Assembly (NCBI GenBank): GCA_037200385.1
Contig: JBBCGL010000001.1
Coordinates: forward strand, 1,922,001 to 1,986,000
Direction of reading: 5' to 3'
Length of the DNA: 64,000 nucleotides
From: Rhizomicrobium sp.
GTDB lineage: Bacteria > Pseudomonadota > Alphaproteobacteria > Micropepsales > Micropepsaceae
Positions 24,388-32,467 of the stretch are shown here, one piece after another. The position numbers were made by a program, and so were the translations under genes. Numbering within the stretch: the stretch's first letter is position 1; the number at the start of each line of letters is the position of its first letter. The notes below the pieces were generated by a model. That model worked only from the letters and a program-made list of their open reading frames with translations. It was not told the origin of the DNA and did no database searches.

Positions 24388-25227
24388 CTACAGCCCCTCC
24401 CGGAGGATCTTCTTCAGGCCCGCGTGCCAGAGCAGCGCGATCAGCCCGCTCAGGAGCGCGAGCCAGATCAGCTGCAACGCGAGGGACGCCGCGAAGGCGG
24501 CGGCGGACGGCGCGATCATCTGGTTGCCGGCGACGAACAGGTTCGCCGCGAAGGGCGTCACCGCCGCCCAGCGATAGAGCCAGCCGGGATACAGGGTGAT
24601 GGGCGCGAACAGACCGCCGAGCAGGAAAGTCGCCTTCTGCACGATCAGATAGGGCGGCAGGACGCGGCGCACCCAGAACGCCGCGAGGCCGACGACCGTG
24701 AAGAGCAGCACGCCGATCATGGTCGCGAACACGCCGAGGATGGCGGCATAGCCGAAGGCGGCGGGCGGCGGCAGGGCGCGGCCCGACAGCGCGAGCGCAA
24801 CGAGCGCCGCGGTGCCGATCCCGATCAGGCGGCCGAACGAGTCGCCGAACGATTCCGCGATCTTCTGCAGCAGATAGGATTTGGGCCGCAGCAGATGCGG
24901 CTCCAGCAGGCCGAGGCGGATGTCGTCTTCCAGGCGCAGATGGATCGCGGCCACCGACAGCGCGATCCACTCCGTCGTTCCGAAATAGAGGGTGAGGCCG
25001 CCGGACGGCAGCGTGGTCGCGAGCGTCCCGGCCAGGCGCTGCGCCGCGACCTTGTCCCACAGCCCCGACAGCACGGCCATCGCGACGAGATAGAACAGCG
25101 CGCGGCCCATCAGGATCGGCCAGTTCGCGAAATTGCGCCGCAGGCCCAATGCGAAGGCCGAGAACGCCGCTGCAAGCGCGGCGCCGGCCGGCGCCTCAGC
25201 GCGCGCCGTTTGCGTCGTAGATCGCAC
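24388..25227 (-). CDS. ABC-2 type transporter permease (first permease), GTG start
   Basis: This 279-residue protein resembles the COG4587 permease group, with about six transmembrane segments and the loop RLEDDIRLGLLEPHLLRPKSYLLQKIAESFG, equivalent to the coupling helix of the partner permease. The start is set by sequence: GTG 25227 is preceded by GGAGGAGGTGG, one of the strongest ribosome sites in the window, five bases upstream. This gives a 32-base overlap with the ATPase gene. The next candidates (TTG 25149, ATG 25110) have no such site and would cut the N-terminal helix. It pairs with the downstream permease to form the channel. Confidence 0.85.
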   Translation of the reverse strand: MRSTTQTARAEAPAGAALAAAFSAFALGLRRNFANWPILMGRALFYLVAMAVLSGLWDKVAAQRLAGTLATTLPSGGLTLYFGTTEWIALSVAAIHLRLEDDIRLGLLEPHLLRPKSYLLQKIAESFGDSFGRLIGIGTAALVALALSGRALPPPAAFGYAAILGVFATMIGVLLFTVVGLAAFWVRRVLPPYLIVQKATFLLGGLFAPITLYPGWLYRWAAVTPFAANLFVAGNQMIAPSAAAFAASLALQLIWLALLSGLIALLWHAGLKKILREGL

Positions 25228-26170
25228 GGACCACCTCCTCCATCGGCGGGTCTTCGATGGTGATGTCCTCGATGCCGCCCAGCGCCAGCGCCGCGGCGAC
25301 CACGGCTTCGACGCGCGCCTTGCCCGTGTCGACTTCGAAGATCGCGATATGCGGCCCGCTGGGGCGGCGCAGGACGCCGGGCAGCGACAATTCGAGCCGC
25401 GGCGCAACGGAGCGCAGGGTCACCAGGCGATGGCCGAGGAAGCGGCGGCGGAGCTGGTCGGTCGGCTGGTCGACCACGATGCGCCCCTCGTTGATCACGA
25501 TCACCCGGTCGCAGACGAGCTCGATGTCGCGCGTGTCGTGCGACGTCAGCAGCACGGTCTGGCCTTCGGCGCCGGCCTGCTCGCGGATGAAGTCGCGGAT
25601 CGCCGCCTTGGCGGTGATGTCCAGGCCGATGGTCGGCTCATCGAGGAAGAGCAGCGCCGGGCCGTGCAGCAGGCTCGCGACGATCTCGCAGCGCATGCGC
25701 TGGCCGAGCGACAGGCGCTGCACCGGCTGGTCGAGCAGGCTGCCGAGCCCGAAGCGTTCGACGAGCTGGTCGCGGCGGCGATCGAACGCCGCCCGGTCGA
25801 TGTCGTAGATGCGCCGGAGCAGCGCGAAGGCGTCGCGCGCCGGCAGTTCGGGCCAGAGCTGCGAGCGCTGCCCGAACACCACGCCGATGCGGCGGTTGAG
25901 CGCGCGGCGCTGCTTCCAGGGCACCAGTCCAAGCACCTGCGCGGTTCCGCCGGCAGGCTCGAGAATGCCGGACAGCATCTTGAGCGTGGTCGACTTGCCG
26001 GCGCCGTTCGGCCCGATGATGGCGACGCGTTCGCCCTGCGCGACTTCGAAGGAGATGCCGCTGACCGCCGTGACGACGCGGATGTCGCGCCGAAACAGGC
26101 CGCTCAGGCCGGGTTTGCGCCGGACGTAGCGATAGGTCTTGCGGAGGTTCTCGACGGAGACGATGGACAT
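25196..26170 (-). CDS. ABC transporter ATP-binding protein
   Basis: This 324-residue protein is an ABC ATPase of the COG4586 group, which has an extended N-terminus (YRYVRRKPGLSGLFRRD). Walker A GPNGAGKST lies near residue 53, the Q-loop in VVFGQRSQLWPELP, the signature in QRLSLGQRMRCEIVASLL and Walker B in LLFLDEPTIGLD with the switch His in LTSHDTRDIE. The last 90 residues form a C-terminal domain typical of exporters of this group. The two following genes supply the permeases. ATG 26170 was chosen; the frame extends upstream but without protein-like sequence. Substrate unknown. Confidence 0.95.
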   Translation of the reverse strand: MSIVSVENLRKTYRYVRRKPGLSGLFRRDIRVVTAVSGISFEVAQGERVAIIGPNGAGKSTTLKMLSGILEPAGGTAQVLGLVPWKQRRALNRRIGVVFGQRSQLWPELPARDAFALLRRIYDIDRAAFDRRRDQLVERFGLGSLLDQPVQRLSLGQRMRCEIVASLLHGPALLFLDEPTIGLDITAKAAIRDFIREQAGAEGQTVLLTSHDTRDIELVCDRVIVINEGRIVVDQPTDQLRRRFLGHRLVTLRSVAPRLELSLPGVLRRPSGPHIAIFEVDTGKARVEAVVAAALALGGIEDITIEDPPMEEVVRAIYDANGAR

Positions 26171-26240
26171 GGGATCGGTTCGGCAACAGGAGGAACGAAG
26201 CGGAGCGTGCGAGCTTGCGCGCACATAAGCATCGTCGCCA

Positions 26241-27200
26241 TCATTGCTTTCCCCCCTTCTCGATCCACGCCACCACATCCTGCCACACGGCAGGACCTTC
26301 GAGATCCCGCAAAAGCATATGGTAGCCATGATCGTAGCGGTGGACCTGGGCCTTCGTGCCGAGATCCGCGAGCACCGCTTCGGTGGGCGGCGCGGGGATC
26401 ACCTGGTCGTTCTTGCCATAGAGAAACAGGAGCGGCGGCGGATCGCCGAGGCGCGGCGCGGCCTTGCGCGCATCGTCCATCAGGTTGGTCAGGCCATAGA
26501 CCGCGTCGGTGCGGGTCGCCTTCTGCACCAAGGGGTCGCGCGCATAGGCGCGCAGCATCGGGATGTTGTCCGAGGGCCAGATCTGCACCACGCCCCGGCC
26601 GGAGACCGTGAGTCCGGGCATTGTGTGCGCGGTGAGCCAGAGCACCACGCGATAGGACAGCGGCATGTCGGAGCGCGACCACACGGCCGGCGCCACCAGG
26701 ATCACGCCGTCGGGCCGCGGCGGATCGGGCTCCGCCAGCGCCGAGAGCACGACGGCGCCGCCCATGCTCTCGCCCAGCGCATAGACCGGCAGGCCCGGAT
26801 AGCGGGCGCGCGCGGCGCGGAGCGCATCGGCGAAGTCCCGGCGCATCGTGTCGCCGCCGGCCCACAAGCCAGGGTTCGGCGCCCTGCCGAAGCCGCGCTG
26901 ATCATAGGCGAGCGTGACGATGCCGTGTCCCGCCCAGAACGGCGCGGGCATGGCGAAAGCGTTGGAATAATCGCCCATGCCGTGCAGCGCGACGATGACG
27001 GCCTTGGGCGGGCCGGGAGGCGCCCAGACGCGCAGCGGCAGCCTCTCGCCGTCCCGGGCGACGAGCGCGCCGTCCGCGAGCGCGGGCGCCGCATCACCGA
27101 TCCCGCGCGGCGCCAGCACCGGCGCGCAGGCGGCGATCAGGAGGAGAGCAAGGCCCGCACACGCTTTCGCAAATAGGGCAGCAGTTCGTCCTCGAACCAT
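26241..27200 (-). CDS. Alpha/beta hydrolase lipoprotein, monoacylglycerol lipase-like
   Basis: This 319-residue protein begins with a signal and lipobox (LALLLIAAC, lipidated Cys near residue 25), so it is probably anchored in a membrane facing the periplasm. The body is an alpha/beta hydrolase of the Hydrolase_4 group: oxyanion loop VALHGMGDYSNAF, GFGRAPNPGLW, nucleophile elbow ALGESMGGAV, acid in FLYGKNDQVIP and His in DHGYHMLL. Relatives cleave monoacylglycerols and lysophospholipids. ATG 27200 lies inside the 3' end of the glycosylase gene, a 64-base overlap; no other start keeps the full signal peptide. Confidence 0.88.
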   Translation of the reverse strand: MVRGRTAALFAKACAGLALLLIAACAPVLAPRGIGDAAPALADGALVARDGERLPLRVWAPPGPPKAVIVALHGMGDYSNAFAMPAPFWAGHGIVTLAYDQRGFGRAPNPGLWAGGDTMRRDFADALRAARARYPGLPVYALGESMGGAVVLSALAEPDPPRPDGVILVAPAVWSRSDMPLSYRVVLWLTAHTMPGLTVSGRGVVQIWPSDNIPMLRAYARDPLVQKATRTDAVYGLTNLMDDARKAAPRLGDPPPLLFLYGKNDQVIPAPPTEAVLADLGTKAQVHRYDHGYHMLLRDLEGPAVWQDVVAWIEKGGKQ

Positions 27201-27730
27201 GGGTTCTTCTTCAGCCAAGCATTGTTGCGCCACGACGGATGCGGCAGCGGGATATGGCGGGGCGCATAGTCGCGCCACGCCTTCACGGTCTCCGTCATAT
27301 TGGATTTCGCGGCGTCGCCCAAATGCCAGGTCTGCGCATAGGAGCCGACGAGGAGCAGCAGGCGCGGCGGCGGCAGCGCCTCCATCAGCCGGTGGCGCCA
27401 ATGCTGGGCGCAGATCTTCGGCGGCGGCAGGTCGGAGCCGGCGGCGTCATAGCCCGGGAAGCAGAAGGCCATGCCGGTGATCGCGATGCGCGAGAGATCG
27501 TAGAAGGTCGCGCGGTCGACGCCCATCCAGTCGCGCAGCCGGTCGCCGGAAGGATCATTGAAGGAGATGCCGGTCCGGTGGACGCGCAGGCCCGGCGCCT
27601 GCGAAGCGATCAGGAGGCGCGCCGTGGGCGAGACGTGCACGATCGGATGCGGATCGAGGATGTCGGCGCAGATGCGGCAGGCGCGGATTTCGGCGACGAG
27701 GCGGGCAAGTTCGCGCGGCGTGGCGGTCAT
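27137..27730 (-). CDS. Uracil-DNA glycosylase family protein, Fe-S type
   Basis: This 197-residue protein is of the uracil-DNA glycosylase superfamily, which removes uracil from DNA. Motif A appears as ASQAPGLRVHRTGISFNDPSG and motif B as LPHPSWRN. Four cysteines (C18-x2-C21, C90, C107) are spaced like those that bind a 4Fe-4S cluster in family 4/5 enzymes. It also resembles the less-studied proteobacterial COG1573 members, whose activity has not always been shown. ATG 27730 overlaps the VapC stop (ATGA) and the 3' end overlaps the hydrolase gene, giving a compact cluster with the toxin-antitoxin pair. Confidence 0.88.
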   Translation of the reverse strand: MTATPRELARLVAEIRACRICADILDPHPIVHVSPTARLLIASQAPGLRVHRTGISFNDPSGDRLRDWMGVDRATFYDLSRIAITGMAFCFPGYDAAGSDLPPPKICAQHWRHRLMEALPPPRLLLLVGSYAQTWHLGDAAKSNMTETVKAWRDYAPRHIPLPHPSWRNNAWLKKNPWFEDELLPYLRKRVRALLSS

Positions 27731-28104
27731 CGGAAAAGAGTGATGGTCAAATCCATCCCGACCCTCGTCATCTCGCGATCGGAGGTCATGATCTCGGCAT
27801 TCTTGTCGAATGCCAGGGCGAGACACAGTTTGTCGCCAAGGGAGAGATTCAGCGTCGGATGGGCACGCCAGATCTGCGCGGCAATACGAGCGTGGCCAAT
27901 CGTGACCGGAACGATGTCCAGACCAAGACCGAGAACATCGTGGCAGATCGCTTCGCTATCCAAGCCTTTGCGAGACGCGACGAGCAGCACTTCGGCAAGA
28001 TTGGCCGACGACATCAAAGCCGATGCCGCGATCCGGACGACGGCGTCGGCGCCCGGCTCGCGCAATGCGACGGCCAGGATCGCGGAGCTGTCGAGCACAA
28101 TCAC
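27727..28104 (-). CDS. vapC: PIN-domain ribonuclease toxin VapC
   Basis: This 125-residue PIN-domain protein carries the four acidic residues that bind Mg2+/Mn2+: D5 (VLDSSA), E38 (SANLAEVL), D91 (LSLGDKLCLALA) and D109 (IMTSDREM). VapC toxins cleave specific RNAs, often initiator tRNA or rRNA, and are held inactive by the cognate antitoxin. The start ATG 28104 overlaps the antitoxin stop by four bases. The next gene downstream, the glycosylase, overlaps its stop in the same way, so the toxin transcript may extend into DNA repair genes. Target RNA is unknown. Confidence 0.93.
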   Translation of the reverse strand: MIVLDSSAILAVALREPGADAVVRIAASALMSSANLAEVLLVASRKGLDSEAICHDVLGLGLDIVPVTIGHARIAAQIWRAHPTLNLSLGDKLCLALAFDKNAEIMTSDREMTRVGMDLTITLFR

Positions 28105-28400
28105 TTTTCGAACGGCCTCGGCTCATCCGCGAATTCACGCCGCGCCTCTTCGCGCTTTTCGGCGATGAACTCATCGACGGAATAGCGACTGCGAAGCGGT
28201 GCGAACGCCGCTTGCAGACGCTTCACCGCCGCGTCGATTTCGTCGGGCGTCTTGGCATTCTTGTGTTCGGCTCCTGGCCCTACCTGCTCCGCGAGGATGC
28301 GGCGGATTTCTTCCTCCACGCTGCGGCCGTTCTCGGCTGCGCGCAGGCGAAGGCCCTTGTGGACATCGTCCGGGACGTTGCGGATTGTCAGTGTTGCCAT
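28101..28400 (-). CDS. vapB: VapB/FitA-like ribbon-helix-helix antitoxin
   Basis: This 99-residue protein starts MATLTIRNVPDDVHKGLRLRAAENGRSVEEEIRRILAEQ, a ribbon-helix-helix DNA-binding domain typical of FitA/VapB antitoxins. The C-terminal half (about residues 60-99) is charged and likely wraps the VapC active site. It would repress its own operon together with VapC. The gene begins at ATG 28400, immediately next to a 37-base palindrome. No Shine-Dalgarno sequence lies upstream, and the promoter position suggests a leaderless message. It is clearly coupled to vapC by overlap. Confidence 0.93.
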   Translation of the reverse strand: MATLTIRNVPDDVHKGLRLRAAENGRSVEEEIRRILAEQVGPGAEHKNAKTPDEIDAAVKRLQAAFAPLRSRYSVDEFIAEKREEARREFADEPRPFEK

Positions 28401-28436
28401 GACAGCAGTGCTAGCATAATGCTGGCACTGCTGTCA
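28400..28436 (-). promoter_or_regulatory. vapBC operator palindrome and promoter
   Basis: An 18-base arm (28400-28417) and its inverse (28419-28436) around one central base differ by a single position, a 37-base operator. On the minus strand a perfect -35 TTGACA (28437-28432) is followed by a weak -10 (CTAGCA or TAGCAC) ending about seven bases before ATG 28400. Transcription would start at or near the ATG. Binding of the VapB-VapC complex here would cover the whole promoter, giving standard autoregulation. Confidence 0.75.
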
Positions 28437-28445
28437 ATGAAAGCG

Positions 28446-29591
28446 CTAATCGCTCCGAAGCAAAGCCCGCGCGATCACGATCTGCTGGATCTGGCTGGTG
28501 CCCTCGTAGAGCCGGAAAATGCGGACGTCGCGGTAGAAGCGCTCGATGCCGTAATCGGCGACATAGCCGGCGCCGCCGAAGATCTGCACCGCCTTGTCGG
28601 CGACGCGGCCGACCATCTCGGAGGCGAAATATTTGGTGCAGGCCGCTTCCATCGTGATGCTCTCGCCGCGGTCGCGCTTGCGGGCGGCGTCCATCACCAT
28701 GCAGGTCGCGGCATAGGTCTCGGTCTTGCAGTCCGCCAGCATGCCCTGGATGAGCTGGAACTCGGCGATCTTCTGGCCGAACTGTTCGCGCTCGCGGGCG
28801 TAGTTCACGCTGTCCTGGATGAGGCGCTCGGCGACGCCGACGCAGACGCCCGAGATGTGCAGCCGGCCGCGGTCGAGGACCTGCATCGCGACCTTGAAGC
28901 CCTCCCCCTCCTTGCCGAGCCGCAGCGACGCGGGCACGCGGACATTGTCGAAGTGGATGTCGCAGATATGGGCGCCCTGCTGGCCCATCTTCTTCTCGGG
29001 CTTGCCGACCGTGATGCCGGGCAGGTTCGACGGCACGATGAAGGCCGAGATGCCGCCGGCGCCCTTGCGCTCCGGATTGCTGCGCGCCATCAGGGTGAAC
29101 ATGCCGGCGCGGTTGGCGTTGGTGATGAAGCGCTTGGTGCCGTTGACGACATAGTGGTCGCCGTCACGGATCGCCGTGGTGCGGACCGAGGCCGCATCGG
29201 AGCCGGCGCCCGGCTCGGTCAGCGCGAAGCTCGCGATCACTTCGCCGCTGGCGAGCCTGGGCAGCCATTCGGACTTCTGCGCGTCGTTGCCGAACATCAC
29301 GACGCCCTGGCTGCCGATGCCGACATTGGTGCCGATCACCGAGCGGAAGGCCGGCGAGGTGCGGCCGAGCTCCATGGCGACGAGGACCTCTTCCTCCATG
29401 GTGAGGCCGAGGCCGCCATATTCGACCGGGATCGACAGGCCGAACAGGCCGAGCTCGCGCATCTGGGCGATCACCGCGTCGGGGACGCGGTCCTCCTCCG
29501 CCACCTTGGCCTCGATCGGCACGCAGGTCTCGCGCACGAAGCGGCGCACGGTGTCCAGAAGCTGGTCGCGGGTCTCGAGGTCGAGCGGCAT
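28446..29591 (-). CDS. Acyl-CoA dehydrogenase
   Basis: This 381-residue protein is a complete acyl-CoA dehydrogenase of the classical short/medium-chain group: FALTEPGAGSDAASVRT flavin loop, NGTKRFITNAN, and the C-terminal QIFGGAGYVADYGIERFYRDVRIFRLYEGTSQIQQIV with the catalytic Glu363 in YEGTS. ATG 29591 is preceded by AAGGAGATCCCC, a good ribosome site. It lies 36 bases downstream of the first PAS gene on the same strand, so it might be co-transcribed with it. The 3' end is followed by the vapBC promoter. The chain-length preference is not deducible. Confidence 0.95.
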   Translation of the reverse strand: MPLDLETRDQLLDTVRRFVRETCVPIEAKVAEEDRVPDAVIAQMRELGLFGLSIPVEYGGLGLTMEEEVLVAMELGRTSPAFRSVIGTNVGIGSQGVVMFGNDAQKSEWLPRLASGEVIASFALTEPGAGSDAASVRTTAIRDGDHYVVNGTKRFITNANRAGMFTLMARSNPERKGAGGISAFIVPSNLPGITVGKPEKKMGQQGAHICDIHFDNVRVPASLRLGKEGEGFKVAMQVLDRGRLHISGVCVGVAERLIQDSVNYAREREQFGQKIAEFQLIQGMLADCKTETYAATCMVMDAARKRDRGESITMEAACTKYFASEMVGRVADKAVQIFGGAGYVADYGIERFYRDVRIFRLYEGTSQIQQIVIARALLRSD

Positions 29592-29627
29592 GGGGATCTC
29601 CTTGTGGAAAGGAGCGTAGCAAAAAGA

Positions 29628-30152
29628 TCAGTCCGCCGCGCGTGGGACATAAAGGCTGACCACCAGGATATGGTCGACGGTTTCGCCGTCTTCGCCCAGC
29701 GGCAGGAAGGCGCTTTCGTAATAGACGAAACGCGCATCGGGGATTTCCCGGCCGACCCAGCCGCGCACGGCGAAGGGCTCGGCGGTCGTGCGGACGTGCT
29801 CGTAGACGCTGTACATCATGTTGCCGAGCGCGGGCTCCGCCGTCCGGATATGGCTGATGCGCAGGTCCTTGAACGAGATGCCATAGGCCTGGACATGGGC
29901 GTCGCCGGCGATGCGGTATTCGTAGTCCTTGCCGCCGTCCACGACGCGAAGCAGGACGATGTTGCGCAGGAAGCCCGCCATGTCGCGGGGGCGAAGCTGC
30001 GAGCGGGCCGGCAGCCGGCGCGGCCCTTTCAGGGCCCGCCAAAGCGCGGCGGCGTTGCGCAGGATCGCATGGTCCAGCGCGTCGAGCGAAACAACGTAGA
30101 CGGACGATCGGTCGCGTCGGTTCGGCGAGGCACTTCCCAGAACTGGCGGCAT
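29628..30152 (-). CDS. PAS_5-like single-domain protein, copy 1
   Basis: This 174-residue protein has one PAS-like domain of the alphaproteobacterial PAS_5 type. Shared blocks with its two neighbours are FLRNIVLLRVVDGG, YEYRIAGDAHVQAYG and EHVRTTAEPFAVRGWVGR, followed by RFVYYESAFLPLG and DHILVVSLYVP. No kinase, cyclase or DNA-binding domain is attached, so it may signal by partner binding. ATG 30152 has GGGGAAT before it, and a TATATT -10-like sequence (30233-30228, minus) lies upstream. A longer GTG start (30227) is possible but would begin within that promoter. A ligand cannot be named. Confidence 0.8.
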   Translation of the reverse strand: MPPVLGSASPNRRDRSSVYVVSLDALDHAILRNAAALWRALKGPRRLPARSQLRPRDMAGFLRNIVLLRVVDGGKDYEYRIAGDAHVQAYGISFKDLRISHIRTAEPALGNMMYSVYEHVRTTAEPFAVRGWVGREIPDARFVYYESAFLPLGEDGETVDHILVVSLYVPRAAD

Positions 30153-30254
30153 CGGATTCCCCGGATGCGGAAGGTTCGGCCAGAAACTCCTAAGATTTGA
30201 TGGAAGCGTTCGACCGCCGCGCAGCACAATATACCGTACACGGATAGGTTGCGG

Positions 30255-30824
30255 TCACTCCGGCGCCTTGGGCACGTGGAAGGCGCAGACCAGGACATGG
30301 TCGACCGTTCGCCCGTCATCGGCGAAGGGCAGCAGGACGCTCTCGTAATAGACGAACAGCGAATTGGGCCGGTCGCGGCCGATCCAGCCCTGCAGGCCGA
30401 GCGGCTCGGCCGTCACGCGCACATGCTCGTAGAGTTCGCGCATCCGCGCGCCATGGCCGGGGTCGGCCCGTTCGATCTGGGTCAGGCGCATGCCGCGGAA
30501 GCGCAGGCCATAAGCCCAGACGAAGTCGTCGCCCACGATGCGGTATTCGTAGTCGGCACCGCCGTCGATCACGCGGAGCAGGACGATGTTGCGCAGGAGG
30601 GCGCGCATGTCCTTCGGGCTCAAAGCGCTGCGCGCCGGGAGCCCGCGACTTCCGCGCAGCATGCGCCAATAGTTCGCCGCCGTGCGCGTCGCCGCGTTGT
30701 CGAGCGCGTCGAGCGCCACCGCCGTCACCGAGGATTGCTCGGGCGCCGCCTGCATCTCCAGCGTGTGCGGCGGCGGGACGCGCCACGGCGCCACGTCCAG
30801 TTTCGGTGCCCCCTGCATCGCCAT
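30255..30824 (-). CDS. PAS_5-like single-domain protein, copy 2
   Basis: This 189-residue protein is a paralogue of its neighbours. It shares LLRNIVLLRVIDGGADYEYR, GDDFVWAYGLRFRGM and YEHVRVTAEPLGLQGWIGRDRP with FVYYESVLLPFADD. Its N-terminal 35 residues are unique and Pro-rich. The start ATG at 30824 shares one base with the stop of copy 3 (TGATG), so the two are probably translationally coupled. PAS domains of this type in alphaproteobacteria have been linked to cell-cycle and motility control in at least one case; whether that holds here is unknown. Confidence 0.83.
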   Translation of the reverse strand: MAMQGAPKLDVAPWRVPPPHTLEMQAAPEQSSVTAVALDALDNAATRTAANYWRMLRGSRGLPARSALSPKDMRALLRNIVLLRVIDGGADYEYRIVGDDFVWAYGLRFRGMRLTQIERADPGHGARMRELYEHVRVTAEPLGLQGWIGRDRPNSLFVYYESVLLPFADDGRTVDHVLVCAFHVPKAPE

Positions 30825-31354
30825 CAGCCGTCGAAGCTGTCGCGCGGGGTGTAGACCGAGAAATTCAGCACATGGTCGATCGTCGCCTCGTCCGGGCCCA
30901 TCGGCATGAAGACGCTCTCGCTGTAGATGTATTGCTTGTGCTTGTCGCCGCGCTCCAGCCAGCCGCGGAAGGCATAGATCTCGCGGCGGCGCACGGCGCG
31001 GTCGTACAGGCTCCGCAGCACCGGGCCGTAGCCCGGCGAGAATTTGTCGACGTCGCTGACCTTCAGCCCCTGCATGGTGAAGCCATGGCTGATGACATGG
31101 GCGTCGCCCACGATGCGATACTCATAGTCGGCGCCGCCGTCGACCAGGCGCAGCAGCACGATGTTGCGCAGCAGCGGCGAGAGATCGCGCGGCGTGAGGT
31201 CGGCGCGGGTCGGATAGGTGCGGGCGCCCTTGAGCCGGCGCCAATAGTCGACGCCCTGGCGAAGGATGGGACTTTCGATCGCGTCCAGCGCTATGATCCC
31301 GGATGCGCTTTCCGGGACGCCAGTTGCGAGCGTTATGACGTTCGGTGCGGGCAC
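30824..31354 (-). CDS. PAS_5-like single-domain protein, copy 3 (GTG start)
   Basis: This 176-residue protein is the first gene of the PAS run in transcription order. It carries LLRNIVLLRLVDGGADYEYRIVGDAHVISHG and the block SLYDRAVRRREIYAFRGWLERG, then YIYSESVFMPMGPDEATIDHVLNFSVYTP. The start is GTG 31354: no ATG is available upstream of the conserved region, and the long upstream extension is an antisense shadow of the luciferase-like gene. It overlaps copy 2 by one base. The three copies differ clearly in sequence, so the duplication is not recent. Confidence 0.8.
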   Translation of the reverse strand: MPAPNVITLATGVPESASGIIALDAIESPILRQGVDYWRRLKGARTYPTRADLTPRDLSPLLRNIVLLRLVDGGADYEYRIVGDAHVISHGFTMQGLKVSDVDKFSPGYGPVLRSLYDRAVRRREIYAFRGWLERGDKHKQYIYSESVFMPMGPDEATIDHVLNFSVYTPRDSFDG

Positions 31355-31438
31355 GGCGGGTTTCTTGGTTGGTCCGCCACAGGCTGCGTGATAGTGGTTA
31401 ACGGAGTGCGAACGGCACTCGGAAATAGTCAGTGTGCG

Positions 31439-32467
31439 ATGCTTCTTTCGGTCCTCGACCAATCCCCCATCCGCAAGGACGGCACAGCCGCCGACGCCGT
31501 GGCGGAGACCATCGCACTTGCGAAGGCCTGCGACCGGCTGGGTTATCACCGCTACTGGCTGGCGGAGCACCACAACAGCAATTCCTTCGCGGGCTCTTGC
31601 CCGGAGATCCTGATCGGACGGGTGGCGCAGGAGACGACGCGGCTGCGGGTCGGCTCCGGAGGCGTGATGCTGACGCATTACAGCCCGCTCAAGGTGGCGG
31701 AGCAGTTCCGCATGCTCGATGTGCTGAACCCGGGACGCATCGATCTGGGCCTCGGGCGCGCGCCGGGCACCGACCAGATGACGGCGCGGGCGCTGCAGGC
31801 GGGTCCGCAAGCCTGGCCGATCGATGCCTTCCCGAGCCAGGTGCAGTTGCTGCGGCAATTCCTCGACGATTCGTCGGGCCGCGCGCCCTTGGCCGAGGAT
31901 CATCCCTATCGCGGCATCCATGCGATGCCGCGCGCGGACACCCCCGGCCCCGAATTGTGGATGCTGGGCTCCGGCATCCATGGCGCCGTGTATGCGGCGG
32001 AGCTCGGGCTGCCGTTCAGCCATGCCTATTTCATCTCCAATGAGGGCAGCGAGGACGCGGTCGCCGAATACCGCGCGCGCTTCAAGCCCAGCGCCGCCTG
32101 CCCGGAGCCGCGCGTCTCGCTGGGCGTCGCGGCCCTGGTCGGCGAGACGGAGGACGAGGCGCGGCGGCTCGCGGCGTCGCGCAATCTGTGGGTCGTGCGG
32201 CTGCTGAGCGGGCGGCCGATCCCGTTTCCCTCGCCCGAGGAGGCGCTGGCCCAGCCGCTGTCGGCGCAGGAGGAGAAGCTGCTGGCGACGGTGGCGAAGC
32301 GCTCCATCGTCGGCACCAAGGATGTGGTGCAGGACAAGCTGAGCGAACTGGCACGGGCGCATGGCGCCGACGAGCTCGTCGTCCTCACCATCACCTACGA
32401 CTACGCATCGCGGCTGCGCTCCTATGAGCTGCTGGCCGAGGCGTTCGGATTGGTGGCTGCGGCCTAA
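31439..32467 (+). CDS. LLM class flavin-dependent oxidoreductase
   Basis: This 342-residue protein belongs to the bacterial luciferase-like monooxygenase superfamily, in the YhbW/MsnO8-like subgroup. It starts MLLSVLDQSPIRKDGTAADA, followed by LAEHHNSNSFAGSCPEILIGRVA and the motif VGSGGVMLTHYSPLKVAEQF, which shapes the FMN pocket. Such proteins use reduced flavin and O2 to oxidise organic substrates, though many have no known activity. ATG 31439 is chosen since the sequence before it is not protein-like. The gene is divergent from the PAS run and converges on the nucleoside transporter with a four-base overlap. Confidence 0.92.
   Translation: MLLSVLDQSPIRKDGTAADAVAETIALAKACDRLGYHRYWLAEHHNSNSFAGSCPEILIGRVAQETTRLRVGSGGVMLTHYSPLKVAEQFRMLDVLNPGRIDLGLGRAPGTDQMTARALQAGPQAWPIDAFPSQVQLLRQFLDDSSGRAPLAEDHPYRGIHAMPRADTPGPELWMLGSGIHGAVYAAELGLPFSHAYFISNEGSEDAVAEYRARFKPSAACPEPRVSLGVAALVGETEDEARRLAASRNLWVVRLLSGRPIPFPSPEEALAQPLSAQEEKLLATVAKRSIVGTKDVVQDKLSELARAHGADELVVLTITYDYASRLRSYELLAEAFGLVAAA

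Noticed and set aside
28023-30200. 725-codon plus-strand frame across vapBC, acyl-CoA dehydrogenase and PAS genes
   Set aside because: Antisense shadow; several well-supported minus-strand genes occupy the same bases.
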